Source: Paracoccaceae bacterium (GTDB lineage Bacteria; Pseudomonadota; Alphaproteobacteria; Rhodobacterales; Rhodobacteraceae). From it: DNA of 12,499 nt. Numbering within the stretch: position 1 is the stretch's first letter; the number at the start of each line of letters is the position of its first letter. The stretch is from NCBI GenBank assembly GCA_015487255.1, contig WFQA01000040.1:1-12499 (forward strand), written 5' to 3'. Position numbers and translations under genes: made by a program. The notes below the pieces were generated by a model. The model searched no databases. It was given only the letters and a program-made list of their open reading frames with translations, and was not told the DNA's origin. Positions 1 to 7,541 of the stretch are shown piece after piece.

Positions 1-6
1 GCGCGC

Positions 7-1035
7 TTACCTTTGCCGCAGCGGCCCGGTGCTTTCGCCCACGGTCAGCCCGGTTTCCAGCAGGGTGTGGCGCGGGGTCTGGTCTTTGGCCCTGATGATG
101 TCAAGCAGCATTTGCGCGCAAAGCTGCCCGGCATGATGCACCGATGATTTGGTCGCGGTGAAGATCGGAATATCCGCCCCGTTGGGCAGGTAAGACAGCA
201 CATCGTCATGGATGATCACCGATATATCGCGTCCCATTTTCAGCCCCATATCGCCAATGGCGCGGCGCACCCCGATGGCCATGATCATCGAAGATACGAT
301 AAGCGCCGTCGGAGCCTCGGCCCGGCCCAGCATATCACGCGCCGACTGATAGCCGACATCCTCGGCCATTTCGCCCGAAACCATCAGCGCCGGGTCCGCC
401 GCAATGCCGCGCTGCCGGTGCGCATCCAAAAAACCGTCTTTGCGCCGCCGGGCAAAATCCATGAACTCCAGCCCGTTGATCAGCCCCAGCCGCACATGGC
501 CCAGATCAAACAAAAAATTGGCGGCGCGCTCAAAAGAGCGGCGGTTGTTGACATCAACCCATGAGTAATCCGTATCGCCATCACTGGCCCGGCCATGCAC
601 CACAAAGGGAATAGAGAGGCTTTTGAGCAGCTTGATGCGCGGATCATTCGGCCGTGGCCCGTGCATGATCACCCCGTCCACCGAGGCCTTGCCCGCCAGC
701 TCGCGGTAGGTGCGCTCCTCGTCTTTATCCGGCACCACCGAGAGCAGCATATCGTGGTTGTTGCGCGAATAAACCTCGCCGGCACCGGCAATGAAATCAG
801 CGAAAATCGGGTTGACGATCTCGTGGCGGGTCGAGATCGGGATCACATGGCCAATGGCCATAGAGCGCCCGGTGGCCAGGCTTTTGGCACGGGTATTGGC
901 GGTGTAATTATGGGCAGTCGCCGCCGCTTTCACCCGCGCTCTGGTGGCCTCGCTGACCTCGGGGTAGTCATTGAGCGCCCGGCTCACCGTGGTTTGAGAC
1001 AGGCCCAGCAGGGTAGAGAGTTTTTTGAGATTCAT
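7..1035 (-). CDS. aglR: LacI-family repressor of the alpha-glucoside operon (AglR)
   Basis: This is a 342-residue LacI/GalR-type transcriptional repressor, the usual length for the family. The N-terminus (about residues 1-55) is a LacI helix-turn-helix with the typical recognition stretch TTVSRALN (15-22), followed by the hinge around AKSLATG (50-56). The remainder (about 60-335) is the periplasmic-binding-protein-like sugar-sensing domain. It lies divergent from aglE, and its ATG touches an operator palindrome, so it very probably senses an alpha-glucoside (or a breakdown product) and represses both aglEFGAK and itself. The start is set by the HTH beginning immediately after the ATG; there is no good Shine-Dalgarno, and a strong sigma70-like promoter lies only about 28 bases upstream. 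The family is clear from sequence. The ligand and the name AglR are inferred from context. Confidence 0.9.
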   Translation of the reverse strand: MNLKKLSTLLGLSQTTVSRALNDYPEVSEATRARVKAAATAHNYTANTRAKSLATGRSMAIGHVIPISTRHEIVNPIFADFIAGAGEVYSRNNHDMLLSVVPDKDEERTYRELAGKASVDGVIMHGPRPNDPRIKLLKSLSIPFVVHGRASDGDTDYSWVDVNNRRSFERAANFLFDLGHVRLGLINGLEFMDFARRRKDGFLDAHRQRGIAADPALMVSGEMAEDVGYQSARDMLGRAEAPTALIVSSMIMAIGVRRAIGDMGLKMGRDISVIIHDDVLSYLPNGADIPIFTATKSSVHHAGQLCAQMLLDIIRAKDQTPRHTLLETGLTVGESTGPLRQR

Positions 1036-1048
1036 TCCAAAGCGCTTT
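1035..1048 (-). promoter_or_regulatory. AglR-type operator 1, at the aglR start
   Basis: Read on the minus strand this is AAAGCGCTTTGGAA, with the perfect palindrome AAAGCGCTTT (1039-1048) and a central CG typical of LacI-family operators. It touches the aglR start codon and lies just downstream of the aglR -10 element, a position suited to autorepression. The identical 14-mer occurs in the opposite orientation at 1183-1196. Confidence 0.75.
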
Positions 1049-1062
1049 CAAATTATCAGGTG

Positions 1063-1091
1063 AGTATATTCCACATCCGCCGCCGCGTCAA
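1063..1091 (-). promoter_or_regulatory. sigma70-like promoter of aglR
   Basis: On the minus strand, TTGACG (1086-1091) is separated by exactly 17 bases from TATACT (1063-1068); each hexamer matches the consensus at 5 of 6 positions. Transcription would start near 1055-1057, giving a leader of only about 20 bases that consists almost entirely of operator 1. Confidence 0.65.
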
Positions 1092-1143
1092 AGACCCAGT
1101 CCGGGTAAAACCTCCATATTTTCTTACTCCACGCAAGAATCTG

Positions 1144-1172
1144 TTGACAGATTGCGATAAATACCGGAATTT
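1144..1172 (+). promoter_or_regulatory. probable aglE operon promoter
   Basis: A perfect -35 hexamer TTGACA lies at 1144-1149. The -10 is poor: GAATTT at 1167-1172 with a 17-base spacer is the best-spaced candidate, so the exact -10 is uncertain. With this assignment the start point is near 1179 and operator 2 (1183-1196) lies directly downstream, the same geometry as on the aglR side. Confidence 0.5.
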
Positions 1173-1182
1173 GAAATCACTC

Positions 1183-1196
1183 AAAGCGCTTTGGAA
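1183..1196 (+). promoter_or_regulatory. AglR-type operator 2, in front of aglE
   Basis: AAAGCGCTTTGGAA is identical over 14 bases to operator 1 in inverted orientation; the palindromic core AAAGCGCTTT is 1183-1192. The two core centres are 144 bp apart. The position just downstream of the predicted aglE promoter fits repression of aglEFGAK by a LacI-family protein, presumably the adjacent aglR product. Confidence 0.75.
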
Positions 1197-1258
1197 ATGA
1201 TTCTGGGCGTTTGATAAGAACAACAGGGGTGCGGCTTGCATCCGATTTGGAGGAAATC

Positions 1259-2545
1259 ATGAAACATATATTACTTGCCGGGGCGGCTGCTCTGGCGCTT
1301 TCTGCGGGCATGGCCGGGGCGGCGTCTGATTTGGCGGGCGAGCAGATCACCGTATTTGGCCCGTGGCTTGGCCCGGATCAGGAAAACGTGGAAGCGGTGC
1401 TGGCCGCCTTTGCCGAAGCCAGCGGCGCTGATGTGCGCTATGTTGGCTCGGATAGTTTCGAGCAGCAAATTCTGGTGGATACCGAGGCTGGCTCTGCCGC
1501 CAATGTATCGGTCTTTCCGCAGCCGGGGCTGGCGGCTGATCTGGCTTCGCGCGGGTTTTTGACCCCCCTGGCTGACGGCACCGCGGACTGGGTGCGCGAG
1601 AATTACGCCGCCGGGCAATCCTGGGTTGACCTTGGCACCTATGCCGGGCCGGATGGCGCCGACGATCTTTATGGCTTCTTTTACAAGGTCGATGTGAAAT
1701 CGCTGGTCTGGTATGTGCCGGAGAACTTCGAGGATGCCGGTTACGACGTGCCCGAGAGCATGGAAGAGCTGATCGCGCTCAGCGACCAGATCGTTGCCGA
1801 TGGCGGCACGCCGTGGTGCATCGGGCTTGGCTCGGGCGGGGCGACCGGCTGGCCGGCAACCGACTGGGTGGAAGACCTGCTGCTGCGCACCCAACCCCCT
1901 GAAGTGTATGACGGCTGGGTGAACAATGAAATTCCGTTCAATGACCCGCGCATCGTGGCGGCGATTGACGAATTCGGCGTATTTGCCCGCAATGATGCTT
2001 ATGTTGCCGGCGGGGCCGGTGCCGTGGCCTCGACCGACTTCCGTGACAGCCCCAAGGGCCTGTTCAGCTCGCCGCCACAGTGCTATCTGCACCGCCAGGC
2101 CAGCTTCATTCCGGCTTTCTTCCCTGAAGGCACGGTTGTGGGTGAAGATGCCGATTTCTTCTACTTCCCGGCATTTGCGGAGCAAGACCTTGGCAAGCCG
2201 GTGCTTGGTGCCGGCACGGTCTGGGCGATCACCAATGACAGTGCAGGCGCACAGGCGCTGATCGAGTTCCTCAAAACCACCGAGGCCAACGAGATCTGGA
2301 TGGCGCGCAAGGGCTTTTTGACCCCGCATCTGGGGGTGGATACCAGCGTGTTTGGTGACCCGACCCTGCAGAAGATGAACGACATCCTGCTCAACGCCAC
2401 CACCTTCCGCTTTGACGGGTCGGACCTGATGCCCGGCGGCATTGGGGCTGGTGCCTTCTGGACAGGCATGGTTGACTATGCCGGTGGCAAATCGGCGCAA
2501 GACGTCGCCGATGAAATTCAGGCGGCATGGGACGCCCTGAAATAA
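1259..2545 (+). CDS. aglE: alpha-glucoside ABC transporter substrate-binding protein (AglE)
   Basis: This 428-residue periplasmic solute-binding protein of the carbohydrate ABC family would capture alpha-glucosides (sucrose, maltose, trehalose type) and deliver them to AglF/AglG. A signal peptide is evident: MKH, a hydrophobic core at about 4-18, and an AxA-type cleavage site near residues 19-22, before SDLAG. The mature protein starts with the extracellular sugar-binder pattern ITVFGPWLGPDQENV. I chose the ATG at 1259 because GGAGG lies 5 bases upstream and the signal peptide starts there; an upstream in-frame ATG at 1211 would add 16 residues in front of the signal sequence. It is first gene of the operon, 55 bases before aglF, with a stem-loop between. 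The specificity call rests on the complete agl gene order and similarity as I recall it, not on a ligand assay. Confidence 0.9.
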   Translation: MKHILLAGAAALALSAGMAGAASDLAGEQITVFGPWLGPDQENVEAVLAAFAEASGADVRYVGSDSFEQQILVDTEAGSAANVSVFPQPGLAADLASRGFLTPLADGTADWVRENYAAGQSWVDLGTYAGPDGADDLYGFFYKVDVKSLVWYVPENFEDAGYDVPESMEELIALSDQIVADGGTPWCIGLGSGGATGWPATDWVEDLLLRTQPPEVYDGWVNNEIPFNDPRIVAAIDEFGVFARNDAYVAGGAGAVASTDFRDSPKGLFSSPPQCYLHRQASFIPAFFPEGTVVGEDADFFYFPAFAEQDLGKPVLGAGTVWAITNDSAGAQALIEFLKTTEANEIWMARKGFLTPHLGVDTSVFGDPTLQKMNDILLNATTFRFDGSDLMPGGIGAGAFWTGMVDYAGGKSAQDVADEIQAAWDALK

Positions 2546-2552
2546 AAACCTT

Positions 2553-2577
2553 AAGGCCCGGCGGCTCGCCGGGCCTT
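2553..2577 (+). promoter_or_regulatory. intercistronic stem-loop between aglE and aglF
   Basis: The sequence forms a perfect 11-bp stem (AAGGCCCGGCG pairing with CGCCGGGCCTT) around a GCT loop, followed by only three T residues (one beyond the stem). It is the only strong hairpin between operon genes here. It probably acts as a 3'-end stabiliser or partial terminator that keeps binding-protein mRNA in excess of permease mRNA, as known for malE-malF and other binding-protein operons. The T tract is too short to be confident of full termination. Confidence 0.7.
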
Positions 2578-2600
2578 TCACCAATATCAGGGAGACGCGT

Positions 2601-3620
2601 ATGAACCCGGCACTGCAAGCCCTTATCACCATCATCGTGGGGGTTGGCGGCTGTGTGGGGTATTTCTACCTCTCCAACCAGTTTCTCGACAAAGTGCTTT
2701 TTGTGCCGCGCGGTAAAAATGCCGGGCGCAACATCAACCGCGCCAACATGATCCGCCCATGGCTGTTCTTGCTGCCCGCGCTGCTGGCGCTTGGGCTTTA
2801 TCTGGCCTATCCGGTGGTGGAGACCCTGCGGCTTTCCCTGACCGAGCGGGTGACCCGGCCCGATGGCACCACCATCTATAACTGGGTCGGGCTGGATAAT
2901 TACCGCCAGATGATGGCGGAGCCGAAGTTTTGGGAAGCGCTGCGCAACAATGCCATGTGGCTGCTGGTGGTGCCGGCTTTGGCCACCGCTTTTGGCCTGC
3001 TCGCCGCCCAGCTTACCGACCGGCTGAAATGGGGCAATATCGCCAAATCGCTTATTTTCATGCCGATGGCGATTTCATTTGTCGGCGCGGCGGTGATCTT
3101 TAAGCTGATCTATGACATGCGCCCGGTTGACCAGGAACAGATCGGGGTGCTCAACGCACTTTACCTCTATTTTGGCGGCACGGAGCCAAAGGCCTGGCTG
3201 ACCGTTCCGCTGTGGAACAACTTTTTCCTGATGGCGGTGTTGGTCTGGATCCAGACCGGCTTTGCCATGGTCATTCTTTCGGCGGCGCTGCGCGGCATTC
3301 CCGAAGAGACGATCGAGGCGGCAATTGTTGATGGGGCCAACCCGTTTCAGGTGTTTTTCAAAATCAAGGTGCCGCAGATCAAAGGCACGATCATGGTGGT
3401 CTGGACCACAATAACCATCGTGGTGCTCAAGGTTTTTGACATCGTTTTCGCCATGACCAACGGCCAGTGGGGCACACAGGTGCTGGCCAATTATATGTAT
3501 GACAAACTGTTTCGCGCCAATGACTGGGGGGTTGGCTCGGCCAGCGCCATGGTGATCATGCTTTTGGTCACGCCGATTCTGGTTTGGAATGTGCGCAACG
3601 CACGCAAAGAGATGAAATAG
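2601..3620 (+). CDS. aglF: alpha-glucoside ABC transporter permease (AglF, MalF-like)
   Basis: This 339-residue inner-membrane permease forms the translocation path together with AglG. Several hydrophobic segments are visible: about 5-25, 53-75, 118-138, 150-172, 205-230, 262-284 and 312-332. The binding-protein-dependent permease EAA signature starts with EAAIVDGA at 239-246 and ends near KVPQI (256-260); this loop docks on the ATPase AglK. The start ATG at 2601 has an AGGGAGA ribosome site a few bases upstream. Unlike E. coli MalF there is no large periplasmic P2 insertion in this subunit. It lies between aglE and aglG, 9 bases before the latter, so it is cotranscribed. The permease family is certain; substrate class follows from the operon. 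Confidence 0.9.
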   Translation: MNPALQALITIIVGVGGCVGYFYLSNQFLDKVLFVPRGKNAGRNINRANMIRPWLFLLPALLALGLYLAYPVVETLRLSLTERVTRPDGTTIYNWVGLDNYRQMMAEPKFWEALRNNAMWLLVVPALATAFGLLAAQLTDRLKWGNIAKSLIFMPMAISFVGAAVIFKLIYDMRPVDQEQIGVLNALYLYFGGTEPKAWLTVPLWNNFFLMAVLVWIQTGFAMVILSAALRGIPEETIEAAIVDGANPFQVFFKIKVPQIKGTIMVVWTTITIVVLKVFDIVFAMTNGQWGTQVLANYMYDKLFRANDWGVGSASAMVIMLLVTPILVWNVRNARKEMK

Positions 3621-3629
3621 GGGGCGCGG

Positions 3630-4775
3630 GTGGATATTGCCGGTAAAAAATCCAGCCTGACATGGGCGGTGCATATCTCGGTGCTGCTCTTGGTGGCGCT
3701 GTGGCTGTTTCCCACGCTGGGCCTGCTGGTCTCGTCATTTCGCACGGCGGACCAGATCTCCACCTCGGGCTGGTGGGCGTCGATGTTTCCCACCCAGCAA
3801 AACCTGACCCTGCGCGCCGGTGCGCCGGAATTGCAGGTGTTCGAGGATGGGTTATATGTGATCGAGGGGGCGCTGTTTGAGCCGGATTCGGGCAAGGAGA
3901 TATCCCGCTGGGGCATTTCCTCGCGTGCTTATGACGCCTATGCCCCCGGCGAGATCGTGCCGCTGAACAAGGGGGGCGAGATCACCCTTGGCGCCGGGGG
4001 CCAATACCGGATGAGCAATGCCGAGCCGTTTACCGGCAGCCGTGGCCAGCGGATATTTGTCACCGTCACCTCGCCGCCGGAATTCACCCTGCGCAATTAC
4101 CAAAACGTGCTGTTTGACCCGAGCAACCGCGAGGGCATGGCCAAGGCCTTTCTCAACACCCTTACGGTGACCATCCCCGCCACCATCATCCCGATCCTGA
4201 TCGCCGCCTTTGCCGCCTATGCCCTGGCATGGATGGAGTTTCCCGGCCGGGCGCTACTTATCGCGGCAATCGTTGGCCTGCTGGTGGTGCCGTTGCAACT
4301 GGCGCTGATACCGCTCCTCAAGCTGCATAACGAGATCGGCATCGGCAAGGGCTACCTTGGCGCATGGCTGGCCCATACCGGCTTTGGCCTGCCTTTGGCG
4401 ATATACCTGTTGCGCAACTATATGGTTGGCCTGCCGCGTGATATCATCGAAAACGCCAGGGTGGACGGGGCGACGGAGTTTCAGATCTTCACCAAAATCA
4501 TCCTGCCGCTCAGCTTTCCCGCGCTGGCCTCTTTTGCGATTTTCCAGTTTTTATGGACATGGAACGACCTGCTGGTGGCCTTGGTTTTCCTGATCGATTC
4601 CACCGGCGAAACCACGGTGATGACCAAGCAGATCGTCGAGCTGCTCGGCACGCGCGGCGGCAATTGGGAGATATTGGCCACCTCGGCCTTTGTTTCCATC
4701 GCGGTGCCGCTTTTGGTTTTCTTTGCAATGCAGAAATATCTGGTGCGCGGCCTGCTGGCCGGCTCCGTGAAATAA
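3630..4775 (+). CDS. aglG: alpha-glucoside ABC transporter permease (AglG, MalG-like)
   Basis: This is a 381-residue second permease subunit. After a first membrane segment (about 13-36) comes a hydrophilic, probably periplasmic insertion (about 40-150) rich in short beta-like stretches. Five further hydrophobic segments follow, with the EAA-type loop as ENARVDGA at 274-281. The insertion makes it longer than E. coli MalG (about 296 residues), but I recall AglG proteins being about 380 residues, so it looks normal. The start is a GTG at 3630, 9 bases after the aglF stop, with GGGGG at 3620-3624 as ribosome site. The end is followed by a small tandem duplication of the last codons (4765-4787). 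Pairing with AglF in the membrane is inferred from family and operon position. Confidence 0.9.
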   Translation: MDIAGKKSSLTWAVHISVLLLVALWLFPTLGLLVSSFRTADQISTSGWWASMFPTQQNLTLRAGAPELQVFEDGLYVIEGALFEPDSGKEISRWGISSRAYDAYAPGEIVPLNKGGEITLGAGGQYRMSNAEPFTGSRGQRIFVTVTSPPEFTLRNYQNVLFDPSNREGMAKAFLNTLTVTIPATIIPILIAAFAAYALAWMEFPGRALLIAAIVGLLVVPLQLALIPLLKLHNEIGIGKGYLGAWLAHTGFGLPLAIYLLRNYMVGLPRDIIENARVDGATEFQIFTKIILPLSFPALASFAIFQFLWTWNDLLVALVFLIDSTGETTVMTKQIVELLGTRGGNWEILATSAFVSIAVPLLVFFAMQKYLVRGLLAGSVK

Positions 4776-4787
4776 CCGGTGAAATAG
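4765..4787 (+). repeat. 12-base tandem duplication at the aglG stop codon
   Basis: GTGAAATA occurs at 4767-4774 and again at 4779-4786, offset by 12 bases and so in the same frame. The first copy is the end of aglG (Val-Lys-stop, TAA). The second would read Val-Lys-stop (TAG) as a backup terminus and also supplies the GGTGA likely to serve as the ribosome site of aglA. Confidence 0.6.
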
Positions 4788-6446
4788 ATGGATACGAAGA
4801 TGAATACAGCACAGGCCATTCTGCCCGAAACCGCCACCGACTGGTGGCGCGGCGCGGTGATCTACCAGATCTACCCGCGCAGCTTTCAGGACAGCACCGG
4901 CAATGGCATCGGTGATCTTCGCGGCATCAAGCAGCGCCTGCCATATATCGCCGCGCTCGGGGTGGACGCGATCTGGATCTCGCCGTTTTTCACCTCGCCG
5001 ATGGCCGATTTCGGCTATGATGTATCCGACTTTCGCGATGTCGACCCGGTTTTTGGCACGCTGGCCGATTTTGACGCGGTGGTGGCCGAGGCGCACCGGC
5101 TCGGCCTGAAGGTGATGATTGATCTGGTGTTCAGCCACACCTCCAGCCAGCACCCGTGGTTCAAGCAAAGCCGCAAGGCGGAGCCAAACGAATATTCCGA
5201 TTATTACGTCTGGGCCGATGCCCGGCCCGATGGCACTCCGCCCAATAACTGGCTTTCGATCTTTGGCGGCTCGGCCTGGCATTGGGAGGCGCGGCGCTGC
5301 CAGTATTACCTGCATAATTTCCTCACCTCCCAGCCGGATCTGAATTTCCACAACCCGGTGGTGCAGGATGAATTGCTCGATATCGCCCGCTTCTGGCTGG
5401 AGCGCGGGGTGAACGGCTTCCGCCTTGATACCATCAACTTTTACTTCGCCGACAAAGAATTGCGCAACAACCCCCCCCTGCCCGAGGAAGAGCGCAACGA
5501 CCTGACCGCGCCAAAGGTAAACCCCTATAATTATCAAGAGCATATCTACGATAAAAACCGCCCCGAGACCCTTGGCTTTTTGCGCCGGTTGCGCCGGTTG
5601 ATGGATGGCTATGACGCCGCCGCCGTGGGCGAGGTGGGCGACAGCCAGCGCGGGCTGGAGATTTTGGGCGAATATACCGCTGGCGACGAGCTGATGCAGA
5701 TGTGCTATGCTTTCGAGCTGCTTTCCGGCCAGCGCCCCACGGCGGGGTTCATCGCGGAGGTTTTTGCCAAGATGGACAAGGTGGCGGCGGATGGCTGGGC
5801 CTGCTGGGCCTATTCCAACCATGATGTGCAGCGCCACAAATCCCGCTGGGGGCTGAATGATGCCGCCGACCGGCTGTTTGCCACCATGCTGATCTGCCTG
5901 CGCGGATCAGCCTGCATCTATCAGGGCGAGGAGCTCGGCCTGCCCGAGGCCGAGGTGCCATATGAGGCGCTGCAAGACCCTTACGGCATCGAGTTCTGGC
6001 CCGAATTCAAGGGCCGCGATGGCTGCCGCACCCCGATGGTCTGGGAGCAAAACAACAGCAATGGCGGCTTTTCCAGCCAGATGGAAACCTGGCTGCCGGT
6101 GCCGCAGGCCCATCTCTCCCACGCCGCCGCCAATGCCGAGGCCGACACTGATTCATTGCTGCACCATTACCGCAAGGCCATCGCCCTGCGCCACGCCCAC
6201 CCGGCGCTGCAACAGGGCGATATGCTCAGGCTGAGGGCCGAGGACGATGTCTTCAGCTTTATCCGCCAAACCCCGGGCGAAACAATTTTTTGTGCTTTTA
6301 ATCTCGGCGACAATACCCGCCGGATCGACCTGCCAGAGGGCCATTGGCAGCCAGTTGGGCGGGAGCTTGGCACAGCCGCGCTCCCGCCTGAAGGGGCCGT
6401 GACCCTCACCGCGTGGCAAGCCTGCCTTGCGATCAAAACCCGATAG
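4788..6446 (+). CDS. aglA: GH13 alpha-glucosidase (AglA)
   Basis: This 552-residue cytoplasmic glycoside hydrolase of family GH13 would cleave imported alpha-glucosides to glucose plus the partner sugar. There is no signal peptide; the catalytic barrel starts at VIYQIYPRSF (24-33). Visible motifs: metal site DSTGNGIGD (35-43), region I DLVFSH (112-117), region II GFRLD with nucleophile Asp214, region III GEVGD with acid/base Glu282, and region IV SNHD with transition-state stabiliser Asp346. The pattern resembles the bacterial alpha-glucosidase subfamily GH13_23 rather than amylases, but subfamily assignment is from memory. The ATG at 4788 lies 13 bases after the aglG stop with GGTGA upstream; ATG 4800 is an alternative start. 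A run of eight C at 5471-5478 is in frame. It lies between permease and ATPase genes, the standard agl order. Confidence 0.92.
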   Translation: MDTKMNTAQAILPETATDWWRGAVIYQIYPRSFQDSTGNGIGDLRGIKQRLPYIAALGVDAIWISPFFTSPMADFGYDVSDFRDVDPVFGTLADFDAVVAEAHRLGLKVMIDLVFSHTSSQHPWFKQSRKAEPNEYSDYYVWADARPDGTPPNNWLSIFGGSAWHWEARRCQYYLHNFLTSQPDLNFHNPVVQDELLDIARFWLERGVNGFRLDTINFYFADKELRNNPPLPEEERNDLTAPKVNPYNYQEHIYDKNRPETLGFLRRLRRLMDGYDAAAVGEVGDSQRGLEILGEYTAGDELMQMCYAFELLSGQRPTAGFIAEVFAKMDKVAADGWACWAYSNHDVQRHKSRWGLNDAADRLFATMLICLRGSACIYQGEELGLPEAEVPYEALQDPYGIEFWPEFKGRDGCRTPMVWEQNNSNGGFSSQMETWLPVPQAHLSHAAANAEADTDSLLHHYRKAIALRHAHPALQQGDMLRLRAEDDVFSFIRQTPGETIFCAFNLGDNTRRIDLPEGHWQPVGRELGTAALPPEGAVTLTAWQACLAIKTR

Positions 6447-6458
6447 GAGAAATCACCC

Positions 6459-7541
6459 ATGGCCAGTCTGAAAATGACCGATATTGTGAAATCCTACGGC
6501 GATGTGAACGTGCTGAAAGATATCAACCTCGATATAAAAACCGGGGAGCTGGTGGTTTTTGTTGGCCCTTCCGGTTGTGGAAAATCCACCCTGCTGCGCA
6601 TGGTCGCCGGGCTGGAAAAGATCACCGCTGGCACTTTGGAGATCGACGGTATGGTGGTCAATGACGTGCCCCCGGCTGAGCGCGGCATTGCCATGGTGTT
6701 CCAGTCCTATGCGCTTTATCCGCATATGACGGTGCGCGAGAATATGTCTTTCGCCCTGAAAATCGCCAAAAAACCCAAAGCTCAGATCGAGGCGGCGGTG
6801 GCCAAGGCAGCAAAGATATTGCAGCTGGAAGATTATCTCGACCGCCTGCCCAAGGCGCTTTCGGGCGGGCAGCGCCAGCGCGTCGCCATTGGCCGCTCGA
6901 TCGTGCGCGACCCCAAGGTCTATCTGTTTGACGAACCGCTTTCCAACCTTGACGCCGCCCTGCGGGTGGCCACCCGGATCGAGATCGCGCAGCTCAAGGA
7001 AAGCATGCCCGAAAGCACGATGATCTATGTGACCCATGATCAGGTCGAGGCGATGACATTGGCCACCCGCATCGTGGTGCTGGCCAATAAAGGCATCGCG
7101 CAGGTCGGCACGCCGCTCGACCTTTACGAGCGGCCCGAAAACGAGTTTGTCGCCCGTTTCATCGGCTCCCCGGCGATGAACCTCTGGCCGGGCAAGATCA
7201 CCGCCACCGGCCAGCAAACCACGGTGGATCTTGGCAAGGGATGTATGGCGGTATCCGATGTGCCAACCATTGAGGCCGATATGGGGCGCGCGGTTAATGT
7301 GGGCGTGCGGCCGGAAGACCTGCTGGCCAGTGATAACCCTCCGGTTTTCACCGGTATTGTCGATTATACCGAACTGCTCGGCGAGGTCACCCAGATCTAT
7401 TTTTCCGCCACATCCGGCGAACCGGTAATCGCCAAACTGCCCGGCATTGTGCATAATTTGCGCGGCAACGAGATCAGCCTCGGGGCTGACCCGGCCAAGG
7501 TGCATGTTTTTGCCGATGGCAAATCGCTGCTTTACCGCTAG
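6459..7541 (+). CDS. aglK: alpha-glucoside ABC transporter ATP-binding protein (AglK, MalK-like)
   Basis: This 360-residue ATPase energises AglEFG. The nucleotide-binding domain has Walker A GPSGCGKST (36-44), Q-loop Gln82, signature LSGGQ (134-138), Walker B LFDEP with Glu159, D-loop SNLD (162-165) and switch His193. The C-terminal third (about 235-360) is the MalK-type regulatory OB/TOBE domain containing VRPEDL. The ATG at 6459 is preceded by TAGGAGA (6444-6450), whose TAG is the aglA stop, so translation is probably coupled. It is the last gene of the operon. Its stop codon interlocks with that of the convergent cysH gene. The ATPase assignment is certain; specificity follows from the operon. 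In other systems such an ATPase may serve more than one transporter. Confidence 0.93.
   Translation: MASLKMTDIVKSYGDVNVLKDINLDIKTGELVVFVGPSGCGKSTLLRMVAGLEKITAGTLEIDGMVVNDVPPAERGIAMVFQSYALYPHMTVRENMSFALKIAKKPKAQIEAAVAKAAKILQLEDYLDRLPKALSGGQRQRVAIGRSIVRDPKVYLFDEPLSNLDAALRVATRIEIAQLKESMPESTMIYVTHDQVEAMTLATRIVVLANKGIAQVGTPLDLYERPENEFVARFIGSPAMNLWPGKITATGQQTTVDLGKGCMAVSDVPTIEADMGRAVNVGVRPEDLLASDNPPVFTGIVDYTELLGEVTQIYFSATSGEPVIAKLPGIVHNLRGNEISLGADPAKVHVFADGKSLLYR

Noticed and set aside
3747..4080. Hydrophilic insertion of about 110 residues in AglG as a possible novel domain
   Set aside because: AglG proteins are about 380 residues in the known family, so the insertion looks like a normal family trait.
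5471..5478. Run of eight C in aglA as a phase-variation tract
   Set aside because: It encodes Asn-Pro-Pro-Leu in frame, the gene is intact, and a metabolic hydrolase is an unlikely phase-variable target; it only merits care for sequencing error.
5580..5598. Tandem 9-base repeat TTGCGCCGG twice in aglA
   Set aside because: It encodes Leu-Arg-Arg repeated within an ordinary helix; two copies only, no sign of function at DNA level.
4551..5837. 428-residue open frame on the minus strand opposite aglG/aglA
   Set aside because: It lies opposite a GH13 enzyme with all catalytic residues; composition and lack of motifs mark it as a shadow frame.
7507..7521. Inverted repeat TTTGCCGATGGCAAA near the aglK end as a terminator
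   Set aside because: Short stem inside the coding region, with no T run following on either strand.
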